From: Chloroflexota bacterium
GTDB taxonomy: Bacteria; Chloroflexota; UBA6077
Direction: 5' to 3'
NCBI GenBank assembly: GCA_023380955.1
Contig: JAMCTB010000051.1
Location: 1-9,778 of the forward strand
DNA length: 9,778 bases
Below, one piece after another: positions 1-7,842 of the stretch. Below the pieces are notes generated by a model. It saw nothing but the letters and a program-made list of their open reading frames with translations. It was not told the origin of the DNA and did not search any database. Numbering within the stretch: the stretch's first letter is position 1; each line of letters starts with the position of its first letter. The position numbers and the translations under genes were made by a program.

Positions 1-1437
1 GTGGGGGGCATAACCGCGGTCGGCGTGCTGGTGGCAACGGCCTTGGCTTGGGCGCTGGGACGGTACGTGGCTCGCCCGCTGGAGCGGCTGGCCGCCGCCG
101 CGGAGGAAATCGGCGAGGGCCACCTGGACCGGGAGATTACCCTATCCGGTAAAGATGAAGTCGGTGTGCTGGCCGATAGCTTTAACCGCATGGTGCGGAG
201 CCTGCGCGAGGCCCTGTCGCGGGAGCGCACCCGAAACCGCGAACTGACGGCGCTCAACGCCGTCGGCCAGGTGGTCAGCCTGGGTGAAGAGCTGCATGAA
301 GTATTGGCCCGCTCATTGGAAGAAGTGGTGGATGCCCTCCATCTAAAAGGAGCTTGGATCGTGCTGTGGGGCGAGGGAGAGGACGAGCCGGCAGACCTGG
401 TGGCCGTGGTGGGCATTGATCGCTCGCTGGTGGAGGGTTGCGCGGACCGGTTGGGGATGTACTGCGGGTGCAGGCGGGCGCTGAAAGCGGCAGCGGGGGC
501 GGGGGAGTCTGACCCGCCTGGGCAGTGCTCTGTGCCTGAGGCGCTCGGATCGGGCTTTGCCCTGCTGGGTCCCTTCCCGCTGGTTTCAGGCGGTCGCCAA
601 CTGGGTTTCTTGTCGGCAGTGCTGCCTTCCGGCGCAGAGTTGGACCCGCAGGACCAGGAGATCCTCGCTGGGGTGGCCAGGCAACTGGGGGTCGCGCTGG
701 AGCGTTCTCTGCTCTGGCGTCGCCTGCTAGAGCGGGAGGAGCGCGTGAGCCAGCTGCTGCAGCGGGTGATCGATGCGCAGGAGGAGGAACGCCGGCGCAT
801 CGCCCGCGAACTGCATGACGAGACAAGCCAGTCGATGGCCGCCTTGACGGTCGGCCTGAAGGTCGCATCCTCACTGATAGAACGCGATCCGCGCCGCGCT
901 GAGAGGATCCTCGAGGGGCTGAAGGAGGCAACCGCCTTGACCCTCCGTGAAATCCACAACATTGTCTACGATCTTCGCCCCACGCTGCTGGATGACATGG
1001 GGCTGGTCCCCGCGCTGCATTGGTGTGCAACCCGCTGGCTCTCGGAGCAGGGGGTGGAGGTGGAGGTCACCGCCGAGGGTTTAGGCCAGCGACTCCCGCA
1101 ACAGGTGGAGACGACCCTGTACCGCATCGGGCAAGAGGCCATCAACAACGTGGCCAAGCATGCCGGTGCCCGTCACGTCAGCATTTATCTGGAGGGTGAG
1201 AAAGGGCAGGTTCGCCTCAGCGTGGCCGATGACGGGCGTGGATTTGCCGGGGCCGGTGCGCGACGGGACCACGGGGAGAAGCCTTCACTCGGGCTGGTGG
1301 GCATGGCCGAGCGGGCCAGCCTGTTGGGTGGGGAGTGTACCGTGACCTCAGTTCCGGGTGAGGGTACGCGGGTCGCGGTCACCATTCCGTTGCCGGAAGG
1401 GGGTGTTTTCACTGATCAGGGTGCTGTTGGCGGATGA
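1..1437 (+). CDS. NarX/DegS-type sensor histidine kinase (5' partial)
   Basis: Membrane sensor kinase that should phosphorylate the response regulator encoded immediately downstream. Visible domains in the 478 residues: one transmembrane helix (about 3-20), HAMP (about 21-75), a GAF-like region (about 85-235), a HisKA_3 dimerisation/phosphoacceptor helix with H272 in the motif ARELHDE, and HATPase_c with the N box around N382/N383, G1 box DDGRGF (410-415) and G2 box GLVGM (431-435). The frame is open at base 1 and begins right at the membrane helix. The first transmembrane helix and the periplasmic sensor part expected in HAMP kinases therefore probably lie upstream, and the GTG at base 1 should not be taken as the true start. 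The GAF region carries C147, C155, C157 and C176, which could bind a metal, metalloid or Fe-S cluster (inference). The 3' end overlaps the regulator gene by about 35 bases. Family assignment is firm; the signal sensed is unknown. Confidence 0.92.
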   Translation: MGGITAVGVLVATALAWALGRYVARPLERLAAAAEEIGEGHLDREITLSGKDEVGVLADSFNRMVRSLREALSRERTRNRELTALNAVGQVVSLGEELHEVLARSLEEVVDALHLKGAWIVLWGEGEDEPADLVAVVGIDRSLVEGCADRLGMYCGCRRALKAAAGAGESDPPGQCSVPEALGSGFALLGPFPLVSGGRQLGFLSAVLPSGAELDPQDQEILAGVARQLGVALERSLLWRRLLEREERVSQLLQRVIDAQEEERRRIARELHDETSQSMAALTVGLKVASSLIERDPRRAERILEGLKEATALTLREIHNIVYDLRPTLLDDMGLVPALHWCATRWLSEQGVEVEVTAEGLGQRLPQQVETTLYRIGQEAINNVAKHAGARHVSIYLEGEKGQVRLSVADDGRGFAGAGARRDHGEKPSLGLVGMAERASLLGGECTVTSVPGEGTRVAVTIPLPEGGVFTDQGAVGG

Positions 1438-2041
1438 CCATGCCATGTTCCGTGCCGGGATCCGTCTGCTGCTGGAGCTGCAGGATGACGTTCAGGTCGT
1501 GGCCGAGGCGGCAGACGGACGAGAGGCCCTCCAGAGAGCGAAGGAGCTGGGTCCAGACATTGTGCTCATGGATATTGCGATGCCGGGCCTCGATGGAGTG
1601 GCGGCCTGTAAGGAGATCACGGCAGCTCTTCCTGACACGCGGGTCATCCTGCTCACCCAGTATGAAAATCGCGAGTATATCCTCCCGGCGACGAAGGCAG
1701 GCGCCTGTGGCTACGTGCTGAAGCGTGCCGCTGCGGACCAGTTGGTGAGCGCCATCCGAGCGGTTCACGCTGGTGGGGCTTACATTGATCCGGCCGTGGC
1801 GTCGGTGATGATGGCCGAACTGCGCACTCCTTCCCAGATTGGCTTGGATAGGCTTTCGGAGCGGGAGCGGGAGGTGCTGGTACTGATCGCCCAGGGCCGA
1901 ACCAACCGCGAGGTGGCGGAGGTTCTGAGCGTAAGCCCCAAAACCGTGGATTTCCATCGCGCCAATCTGATGCAGAAGTTGGGACTCAAGGGGAGGGCTG
2001 ATCTGGTGCGCTTTGCGGTGCGCCACGGGCTGGTGGAGTGA
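1403..2041 (+). CDS. NarL/LuxR-family response regulator
   Basis: DNA-binding response regulator of about 212 residues, the likely partner of the preceding kinase. The receiver domain (about 5-122) shows the acidic pair D11/D12, phosphoacceptor D57 in LMDIAMPG, T85 and K107. The C-terminal LuxR-type helix-turn-helix begins at LSEREREVL and contains NREVAEVLSVSPKTV. GTG at 1403 is chosen because it gives the usual short N-terminus before IRVLLADDH and has a purine-rich GGAAGG just upstream, although that spacing is very short. GTG 1421 would remove part of the first beta strand, and ATG 1358 adds an atypical arginine-rich extension inside the kinase gene. The roughly 35-base overlap with the kinase implies one transcript and translational coupling. 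The reductase operon 111 bases downstream is the obvious target (inference from position). Confidence 0.93.
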   Translation: MFSLIRVLLADDHAMFRAGIRLLLELQDDVQVVAEAADGREALQRAKELGPDIVLMDIAMPGLDGVAACKEITAALPDTRVILLTQYENREYILPATKAGACGYVLKRAAADQLVSAIRAVHAGGAYIDPAVASVMMAELRTPSQIGLDRLSEREREVLVLIAQGRTNREVAEVLSVSPKTVDFHRANLMQKLGLKGRADLVRFAVRHGLVE

Positions 2042-2044
2042 TAA

Positions 2045-2064
2045 ACCTGGGGAAATCACCAGGT
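2045..2064. repeat. Inverted repeat ACCTGG-N8-CCAGGT in the regulator-reductase gap
   Basis: A perfect 6-bp inverted repeat with an 8-base spacer lies just after the response regulator stop codon. It could be a dimeric operator for the NarL-type regulator or a small hairpin. No T-run follows directly, so it is not a convincing terminator. Function is inferred from position only. Confidence 0.4.
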
Positions 2065-2098
2065 CTGATCTAGGGGTTTTCCGCCAAAGGTCTGGGAG

Positions 2099-2130
2099 GC
2101 CGCGCAGTTACGGGCGCGGCTTCTATTTTG
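2099..2130 (+). terminator. Rho-independent terminator after the two-component pair
   Basis: A 7-bp perfect GC stem, GCCGCGC (2099-2105) with GCGCGGC (2114-2120), has an 8-base loop and is followed by the T-rich tail TTCTATTTT. It separates the two-component transcript from the Fe-S subunit gene. Only about 20-60 bases remain for a promoter downstream, so it may alternatively act as a leaky or regulated leader terminator of the reductase operon. I see no clear sigma-70 promoter between it and 2192. Confidence 0.7.
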
Positions 2131-2152
2131 CTAGGGTAAGAGCGGGAATACT

Positions 2153-3079
2153 GTGCCCACGAGGGTTTCTGGCAAAGGAGTGAATGAAGCGTTGCAGAGC
2201 GGGAAGGAAGGGACTCTTAAGGAGCGCCGCAGTTTCCTGGCCAAGACCCTGGCCGTGGTGGCCGCAGGCCTGGCGGCGGAAGTGATCACCATCGGGGACG
2301 ATGTGGTCAAGGCCGCAACGGGCGCCATCTCAAAGGAGAAGACCCTGGTGCCGGTTCCCAACTTGCCTCCGGCCGCCGCCGGCGAAGACCAGACCCTCCG
2401 CATGATGGAGGATCTGCGCCGGGCCTTGAACAAGCCAGTGGAGCAGCGCCGCTGGGGGATGGTGATCGACCTGCGCAAGTGCGTCGGCTGCCAGTCCTGC
2501 ACGATAGCCTGCATTGCGGAAAACAAGCTCCCTCCCGGCGTTGTGTATCGCCCCGTCATCACTGAAGAGAAGGGCGAGTTCCCGCACGTGGCCAAGACTT
2601 TCACGCCGCGGCCGTGCATGCAGTGCGAGGAACCGCCGTGCGTTCCGGTCTGTCCCGTTGGCGCCACGCACAAGCGGCCGGACGGTATCGTGGCCATCGA
2701 CTACGATGCCTGCATCGGCTGCCGTTACTGCATCGCCGCCTGCCCCTACAACGCCCGGACCTTTGACTTCGGCGAGTTCCACGACGAAGGCGGCGAGGTT
2801 CCGGCCTACGACCTGGTTCCGTCGCGGGAATATGGGGGTGTGTGGAACAGGCAACATGACGCCTCGCCGGTGGGTAACGCCCGCAAGTGCACCTTCTGCC
2901 TGCACCGGATCGAACGGGGCGAGCTGCCTGCCTGCACCATATCCTGCATGGGCCACGCCACGTACTTCGGCGATCTCAACGACCCGCAGAGCCTGGTGCA
3001 GGAGCTGGCTGGCAAGGCGAATGCCACCCGGCTCAAGGAGTGGGCAGGCACCAAGCCCAGGGTCTATTACCTGCAGTAA
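2153..3079 (+). CDS. Tat-exported four-cluster ferredoxin-like subunit of a molybdopterin oxidoreductase (PsrB/TtrB/NrfC type)
   Basis: Electron-transfer subunit linking the membrane anchor to the molybdenum subunit. All 16 cysteines of four [4Fe-4S] clusters are visible: C110/C113/C116/C120, C155/C158/C163/C167, C187/C190/C193/C197 and C246/C249/C261/C265. The last group has the long insertion typical of PsrB/DmsB/TtrB proteins. The N-terminus has a Tat-like signal (ERRSFLAK at about 24-31, then a hydrophobic stretch) followed by a linker of roughly 50 residues before [11 protein letters not shown] signal on the Fe-S subunit itself is known in TtrB and NrfC, whereas many relatives travel with the catalytic subunit. 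The start is uncertain: GTG 2153 gives the longest frame, GTG 2180 overlaps the AAAGGAG motif, and TTG 2192 sits about 11 bases after it. All three retain the Tat motif. First gene of a B-C-A-D operon, 22 bases before the anchor gene. Confidence 0.9.
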   Translation: MPTRVSGKGVNEALQSGKEGTLKERRSFLAKTLAVVAAGLAAEVITIGDDVVKAATGAISKEKTLVPVPNLPPAAAGEDQTLRMMEDLRRALNKPVEQRRWGMVIDLRKCVGCQSCTIACIAENKLPPGVVYRPVITEEKGEFPHVAKTFTPRPCMQCEEPPCVPVCPVGATHKRPDGIVAIDYDACIGCRYCIAACPYNARTFDFGEFHDEGGEVPAYDLVPSREYGGVWNRQHDASPVGNARKCTFCLHRIERGELPACTISCMGHATYFGDLNDPQSLVQELAGKANATRLKEWAGTKPRVYYLQ

Positions 3080-3101
3080 GAGCAGTAGGAGGGGTGGACC
3101 G

Positions 3102-4247
3102 ATGCGTTCAGGAGTTCGCAACTTGCTGGTGCTGCTTTGGGTCGTCGCCCTGCTGGCTGGAAGCTACGCGGTGGTGCTCCGGCTGACCTCCGGGCACCGC
3201 CTGGCGGGTTACGGCAGCTATGTCGTGTGGGGCCTGGGCGTGGCCCAGTACATCTACTTCATGGGGATATCCGCCGGGGCCTTTCTGCTGTCCTCGCTCT
3301 ACTATATTTTTGGCTTGAAGAAGCTGGAGGCCATGGCCCGCCCAGCCTTGTTGGCGGCTTTCGCCGGCCTGGTGGCGGGATTGGTCTCCATCTGGACGGA
3401 CCTGGGATGGATGAGCCGCGCCTTCTCCGTCTTGTACCGCCCCAACTTCCGGTCGATGATGGCCTGGATGATTTGGCTATACACTGCGTACGGCTTGCTG
3501 CTGCTGTTCGTGATGTACTCGGTGTTCAAAGGCGACCAACGGCGCACCCAGACCGCCTCAATCATCGGCGTGCCCCTGGTCATGGCCCTTAGTGGCGGCG
3601 TGGGCGCCCTGTTTGCCACCTTGGGCAGCAGGCCTCTCTGGCATACGCCTCTATACCCGGTGTTCTTCATCCTCGGCGCCCTGGTGAGCGCAGCCGGCCT
3701 GTTGCTGGCCATGCTTGCCCTGTGGGATGAAAGGAGCCCGGCCATGGCCGAAGCGCGGCAGAGTCTGGTGCCAATCGTGCTGGGCTTGCTGGCGGCCGAC
3801 GTGTTGCTCGAGTGGGCGGAGTACTCGGTGGGCCTCTGGTACGGAATAGGCGGTGAACAAGCACTTCTGAGTCGGATTCTCTTCGGCCAGTACTGGTGGG
3901 TGTTTTGGATCGTCCACGTGCTGCTGGGCCTGGTTGTGCCAGCGGTCCTGCTGCTGGCGAAGCCGAGGGATGTTGCGGCACAGGGGGCGGCCGGCCTGCT
4001 GGTCGTCGTTACCTACCTGGCCGTGCGCCTGAACCTGGTGATTCCCGGACTGGTGACCCCCGAACTGCAGGGTCTGGAGACCTCATTCACGGATCCCAGG
4101 CTCGTTTTCCGGTACAGCCCGTCACTCTTTGAGTGGGGTATATTCCTCTTCGCCGCGGCGGTGGCCGCGGGACTAATCGGGGCTGGCGCGCGCTATCTGC
4201 CCATCACCTCTGTGTCGGTTGGCCGGAAGGAGGAGAAAACCGCATGA
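3102..4247 (+). CDS. NrfD/PsrC-type quinol-interacting membrane anchor subunit
   Basis: Integral membrane subunit (381 residues) expected to exchange electrons and protons between the quinone pool and the Fe-S subunit. About nine or ten hydrophobic helices can be picked out, for example near 7-26, 40-68, 80-98, 118-141, 154-173, 183-207, 222-238, 262-286, 296-315 and 343-364. The segment RLNLVIPGL followed by ELQGL and YSPSLFEWG (about 309-346) is characteristic of the NrfD/PsrC family. ATG 3102 is chosen because AGGAGGGG (3087-3094) lies at good spacing. The frame is open upstream to 2514, but that part is out of frame inside the Fe-S gene. The gene ends in ATGA (4244-4247) overlapping the catalytic subunit start, indicating translational coupling. 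NrfD-like anchors are shared by reductases of many substrates, so it does not settle what is reduced. Confidence 0.92.
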   Translation: MRSGVRNLLVLLWVVALLAGSYAVVLRLTSGHRLAGYGSYVVWGLGVAQYIYFMGISAGAFLLSSLYYIFGLKKLEAMARPALLAAFAGLVAGLVSIWTDLGWMSRAFSVLYRPNFRSMMAWMIWLYTAYGLLLLFVMYSVFKGDQRRTQTASIIGVPLVMALSGGVGALFATLGSRPLWHTPLYPVFFILGALVSAAGLLLAMLALWDERSPAMAEARQSLVPIVLGLLAADVLLEWAEYSVGLWYGIGGEQALLSRILFGQYWWVFWIVHVLLGLVVPAVLLLAKPRDVAAQGAAGLLVVVTYLAVRLNLVIPGLVTPELQGLETSFTDPRLVFRYSPSLFEWGIFLFAAAVAAGLIGAGARYLPITSVSVGRKEEKTA

Positions 4248-7045
4248 ACTTTGACGAATTTCTCAGTCGCGGTGTGTCCCGCCGCAGCTTCCTGAAGGTT
4301 GGCGGAACCACGGCGGGCGCGGCCGCCCTGGGCCTTACGGGCCTGGCTGGACTGCGGCGGGTTAAGGCCGGGGAGGCCCCGCCCGAGGACAAGACGGTTG
4401 CTACCGCCTGCGTCATGTGCCCTTCGGAATGCGGATTGAAGGTAAACGTATCCGGGGGCGTGGTCTCAGCAATCTACGGCAACCCCTACGTTCCGTACAA
4501 CAACGGCGCCGTGTGCGCCAAGGGCTCTTCCGGTGCGCAGATGGTGTATTCGCCATACCGCATCAAGTACCCCATGGTGCGGGTGGGGGAGCGCGGGGAG
4601 GGCAAGTTCAAGCGCGTCTCTTGGGATGAGGCCTTCGACACCATCGCCAAGAAGCTGGTGGAGATCAAGCGGACGTATGGTCCGGAATCGGTAATCATGG
4701 ACGCCGGCGACGTGACCGACCGCGACCCCTATTGGCGCGTGTTTTTCGCCTATGGCACGCCCTACTGTACCGAGCACGGCGCCATTTGCGATACGCCTCG
4801 GCGGCACGGCCCCAAGCTGATGTTTGGCGGCAAGCGCCCCGAGCCCGAGATCATGCGCCCCCTGCTGTTGCGGCAGCCGGACGGCAGCCTGAAGAACGAC
4901 TACAGCTACAAGACGAAGCTCATCATTTACGTGGGCTGGAATCCGTTTACCGCCACCCGGATCAACTACGAATCCCGGGGCACGGTGGAGGCCAAGCTGA
5001 ATGGCGCTCGGATTGTGGTTGTGGACCCTGCTCTGTCCAACACGGCCAGCAAGGCCGACCTGTGGCTACCCATTCGGCCGGGCACCGACCCCGACCTCTT
5101 CGCCGCCATGCTGCGCTTCATCCTGGAGAATGACAACCAGGCGGACCCCAACCACCGCTACATCGACTGGTCTTTCAAGGACTGGAGCGTCGGCTGGGAC
5201 GAGTTTGAGGCCGCCTTCCGCTCCTGGTGGGGCAAGACGGACCCGATCAACGGCAAGAGCTACTTCAGCCTGGAATGGGCGGCAGACCGTTGCGGCTTCA
5301 GCCAGCGGCAGATCGCCGATCTGGCGCATGAGTTCGGCATCACCAAGCCGGCCGCCCTGGTTTGGGGCATGAACGGGACGGGTCACCACTACAACGGCTA
5401 TACGACCTCCATCCTGGGTACGGTCCTCGACGTTATCACCGGCAACTTCGACGTTCCGGGCGGCGTTGTCGACACCGAACTGACCAAGTCCAGCAAGGGC
5501 GGCAAGGCCACGGGCAAGGATTTCCTGAAGCGGAAGGTCAAGCGGGTGATCAACGGAGTCGAGGTTGAGGCGACTCAGGATGAGCTGCACATGGACCACT
5601 ACGGGGATTGGCCGGCGGCCTGGGACGACGTGGTGGGCGACTTTCCGCGGCGCTTTCAGGAAGGGGTGACCCTGCGGTATGGGCCCTTCCGGGGGCACCG
5701 CTATCCCATCAAGGCCTTCGTCATCCGCACCGGCAATCCGCTGATCACCGGGTCGGAAACCACCACGTGGCAGAAAGCCCTGACGGCGAAGGACCCAAAT
5801 GGCCAGTATAAGGTCGAGCTGGTGGTCAACATTGACACGCCCTTCCTGGAGACGGGCATGTACGCGGACGTGGTGCTGCCCGAAGCCAGCTACCTGGAGC
5901 GCATGAGCCTGTGCGACATCTATCCCTCGCACCCTGTGTTGTACATGCGGGATAAAGTTCTTCCCGCCTCGCTCCATGAATCCAAGACCCCCTTTGAGAT
6001 CATGATCGGACTCGCCAAGGCGCTGGCTGCCAACGGCGACCCGGACATCCAGGCGGCGGACTTTTGGGGGAAGTACAACTCCGAGGAGGATTTCTGGAAC
6101 GAGGCCATGGCTCCCGCCCCATCCATGAAGAACGTCGGCACACCGCTTCCCTATCCCCAGTACCCCGCGGGCTACAAACTGGTCGGCACGCCGGATTCCC
6201 TGGAGGCCGGCCGGGTCACGATTGATCACAAGAAAAAGGAGGTCAAGGGCGAACCCCTGACCGCCACCTGGATGCGGGAACACAACGGCGTTGCCGTTTG
6301 GCCAATGGCGTATCTTCGCTACCGGGACGCGGGCGGAGGCATTCTGGGCACCTCGTCCAAGAAGATCGAGTTCAAGTTCTCCCGCTACGATCAGTACAAC
6401 AAGCTCATCGAAAAGGCCGGCGAGACGCCGATGGCGCTCAAGGCAGCGGGCTTTGATCGGTACCCGCCCACCTTCTACTGGTTTGAGACCAAATGGAATC
6501 CGCATACCAACCCCGCCTATACCAAGTACAAGGATGAGTATCCCTTCCAACTCATCTCCGGCCGCGTTCATCATGCCATGAGTGGAACCCAGATGGTCGA
6601 TTATTTGGGGCGCATCAACGCCGAGGGCCTGTGGATGCCCCTAAACGAGGACCGGGAGTTCGCCGAGGTGAGCATGGGGCCGACCGGGGCTGAGCCCGTT
6701 GGGCGGAAGCGCCGGATTCCCGCCAGAACCTGGTCCGTGGGGACGATTCAGATGAACGCCAAGGATGCTGCCGGGCTGGGTTTGCGCTCCGGTGACCTGG
6801 TCGTGATCGAGAACCCGCTGGGGGCCTCCGTTAAGGGGCGGATTTACGCTACGGAAACCATCCGTCCCGGCGTGCTGCGCATGGCGCTGGGAACCGGCGG
6901 CCGTTTCAGCCCCGGCCTCGGTAAGACCGCGGCCTTTAGGGAGACGAGTGCCAATCATAACCTGCTCGTGGATCCCACGGCGCTTTCACCCATCATGGGG
7001 ATGCCTGCGTACGTCGACATGGTCGTCAAGGTGCGTAAAGCCTGA
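4244..7045 (+). CDS. Molybdopterin (bis-MGD) oxidoreductase catalytic subunit, PsrA/ArrA/SrdA/TtrA-like, substrate unassigned
   Basis: Catalytic subunit of 933 residues. A Tat signal is present (SRRSFLKVGG at 12-21, then an alanine-rich hydrophobic stretch to about 38), so the enzyme acts outside the cytoplasmic membrane. The N-terminal [4Fe-4S] motif is C56-x2-C59-x3-C63-x27-C91. The segment GTPYCTEHGAIC (171-182) matches the family pattern around the Mo-binding cysteine, making C182 the likely ligand, with H178 nearby and basic residues R186, R187 and H188 just after. Further MopB signatures are WLPIRPGTDPDL (about 274-285), VWGMNGTGHHYNG, and the C-terminal pterin-binding domain from LISGRVHHAM to about 930. 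ATG 4244 is set by the GGAAGGAGGAG ribosome site just upstream; the open frame back to 4133 lies within the anchor gene. Family-level candidates are arsenate, selenate, antimonate, tetrathionate or polysulfide/thiosulfate reductase. The adjacent arsenic genes favour a metalloid oxyanion, but this is inference. Confidence 0.93.
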   Translation: MNFDEFLSRGVSRRSFLKVGGTTAGAAALGLTGLAGLRRVKAGEAPPEDKTVATACVMCPSECGLKVNVSGGVVSAIYGNPYVPYNNGAVCAKGSSGAQMVYSPYRIKYPMVRVGERGEGKFKRVSWDEAFDTIAKKLVEIKRTYGPESVIMDAGDVTDRDPYWRVFFAYGTPYCTEHGAICDTPRRHGPKLMFGGKRPEPEIMRPLLLRQPDGSLKNDYSYKTKLIIYVGWNPFTATRINYESRGTVEAKLNGARIVVVDPALSNTASKADLWLPIRPGTDPDLFAAMLRFILENDNQADPNHRYIDWSFKDWSVGWDEFEAAFRSWWGKTDPINGKSYFSLEWAADRCGFSQRQIADLAHEFGITKPAALVWGMNGTGHHYNGYTTSILGTVLDVITGNFDVPGGVVDTELTKSSKGGKATGKDFLKRKVKRVINGVEVEATQDELHMDHYGDWPAAWDDVVGDFPRRFQEGVTLRYGPFRGHRYPIKAFVIRTGNPLITGSETTTWQKALTAKDPNGQYKVELVVNIDTPFLETGMYADVVLPEASYLERMSLCDIYPSHPVLYMRDKVLPASLHESKTPFEIMIGLAKALAANGDPDIQAADFWGKYNSEEDFWNEAMAPAPSMKNVGTPLPYPQYPAGYKLVGTPDSLEAGRVTIDHKKKEVKGEPLTATWMREHNGVAVWPMAYLRYRDAGGGILGTSSKKIEFKFSRYDQYNKLIEKAGETPMALKAAGFDRYPPTFYWFETKWNPHTNPAYTKYKDEYPFQLISGRVHHAMSGTQMVDYLGRINAEGLWMPLNEDREFAEVSMGPTGAEPVGRKRRIPARTWSVGTIQMNAKDAAGLGLRSGDLVVIENPLGASVKGRIYATETIRPGVLRMALGTGGRFSPGLGKTAAFRETSANHNLLVDPTALSPIMGMPAYVDMVVKVRKA

Positions 7046-7059
7046 AGGAGGCGCGGGCC

Positions 7060-7710
7060 ATGCTGGACCTGCTGACGTCGCGGGTGGAGATGTACGGGCT
7101 GCTGCGGGACGCGTTTTCTTACCCGGTCACGGAAGGCGTGATCAGGCGGTTGTCGTCCCTGGAGCCGGACGGGGAGGCCGCGCCGACACTCCAGGCGGTG
7201 GCGCGGAGCCTACATGGTATTTTGGGGCAGGCCCGGCAGGGGGAAGAACTGCTAGAGGATCTGAATCGGGAGCACTCACGGCTGATGGCCGGACCGGGCC
7301 TGCCGCCTGCCCCGCCCTACGGGTCCTATTACCGTGACGCCCAGGGTGCGTTGTTCGGCCAAGAGACTCAGACTGTGGCTGATGTGTACCGGAGGCACGG
7401 CTTTGTCCCCGCGTCCCCAGGGGTGCCTGCTGACCACCTGGCCCTGGAACTGGAGTTCATGGCAGCCCTGGCCGAGACTGCAACGGTGGCCGCTGCAGAG
7501 AGGCGTGGAATTGATCTGAGGGATAGCCTCGGGGTGCAGCGGAGCTTCCTCAGGGAACACCTGATTCCTCTCAGCCGGGCCTTTACCAACTGCCTGCTGG
7601 AAGCCGAGCCGTCGGACTTCTTTGCCGGGCTGACTCAGCTTCTGCACCAGTATCTCAGCGCTGACCTGGCCTTCCTCCAGGAGGTGGATACACCGCTTCA
7701 GAAGGCGTGA
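7060..7710 (+). CDS. TorD/DmsD-family redox-enzyme maturation chaperone
   Basis: Cytoplasmic chaperone (216 residues) expected to bind the Tat signal of the molybdenum subunit and hold it until cofactor insertion is complete. It is mostly alpha-helical and shows the family pattern: E71-x2-R74-L75 followed by GPG, PPYGSYY (85-91), Y110-x3-GF (114-115), then D125-H126-L127 and ELEFM (130-134). AAGGAGG in the spacer just before ATG 7060 gives a clear start, 14 bases after the catalytic subunit stop. A dedicated chaperone as the last gene is usual for operons of this type (for example torD, dmsD, ttr/arr-type clusters) and supports a functional, exported molybdoenzyme. Which enzyme it serves is inferred from adjacency. 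Confidence 0.88.
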   Translation: MLDLLTSRVEMYGLLRDAFSYPVTEGVIRRLSSLEPDGEAAPTLQAVARSLHGILGQARQGEELLEDLNREHSRLMAGPGLPPAPPYGSYYRDAQGALFGQETQTVADVYRRHGFVPASPGVPADHLALELEFMAALAETATVAAAERRGIDLRDSLGVQRSFLREHLIPLSRAFTNCLLEAEPSDFFAGLTQLLHQYLSADLAFLQEVDTPLQKA

Positions 7711-7731
7711 AGAGGGGTAACGGCACCCTCT
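7711..7731 (+). repeat. Hairpin AGAGGG-N9-CCCTCT directly after the chaperone stop
   Basis: A 6-bp perfect inverted repeat (7711-7716 with 7726-7731) starts right after the TGA. It has no T-run, so it is more likely an RNA 3'-end stabilising hairpin or chance than a terminator. CCCTCT recurs at 7740-7745. Confidence 0.3.
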
Positions 7732-7760
7732 GATTTCCGCCCTCTAGGTTCAGCCGAAGC

Positions 7761-7814
7761 GAAAGACCGCCGGATCCGCATACGCCACGCGGACCCGGCG
7801 GTCCTGTTCTTCAT
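7761..7814. terminator. Bidirectional rho-independent terminator between convergent operons
   Basis: A long stem pairs GACCGCCGGATCCGC (7765-7779) with GCGGACCCGGCGGTC (7789-7803): 14 of 15 pairs with one A/C mismatch and a 9-base loop. On the + strand it is followed by a T-rich stretch (CTGTTCTTCAT), and on the - strand by TTTCGCTTC. It can therefore end both the reductase operon and the arsR-acr3 operon, which converge here. The 132 bases between the two genes hold only this and the small hairpin before it. Confidence 0.85.
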
Positions 7815-7842
7815 GCTAGCTATTAGCGCCGGCGGTAGCCGG

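Noticed and set aside
275..1030. 251-codon - strand frame within the histidine kinase
   Set aside because: Low-complexity Pro/Arg/Ala-rich product typical of an antisense shadow of GC-rich coding sequence.
2514..3101. Upstream extension of the NrfD-type gene frame
   Set aside because: It would read out of frame through the Fe-S gene; ATG 3102 has a strong ribosome site and begins the first membrane helix.
2330..3121. 263-codon - strand frame within the Fe-S subunit gene
   Set aside because: Opposite a gene with all 16 cluster cysteines intact; no domain and no ribosome site.
4133..4243. Upstream extension of the Mo subunit frame
   Set aside because: It lies inside the anchor gene and displaces the Tat signal from the N-terminus; ATG 4244 has GGAAGGAGGAG and an ATGA overlap.
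5066..6574. 502-codon open frame on the - strand, antisense to the Mo subunit
   Set aside because: Its translation has no recognisable domain and runs opposite a firmly identified gene; long antisense frames are common in GC-rich coding DNA.
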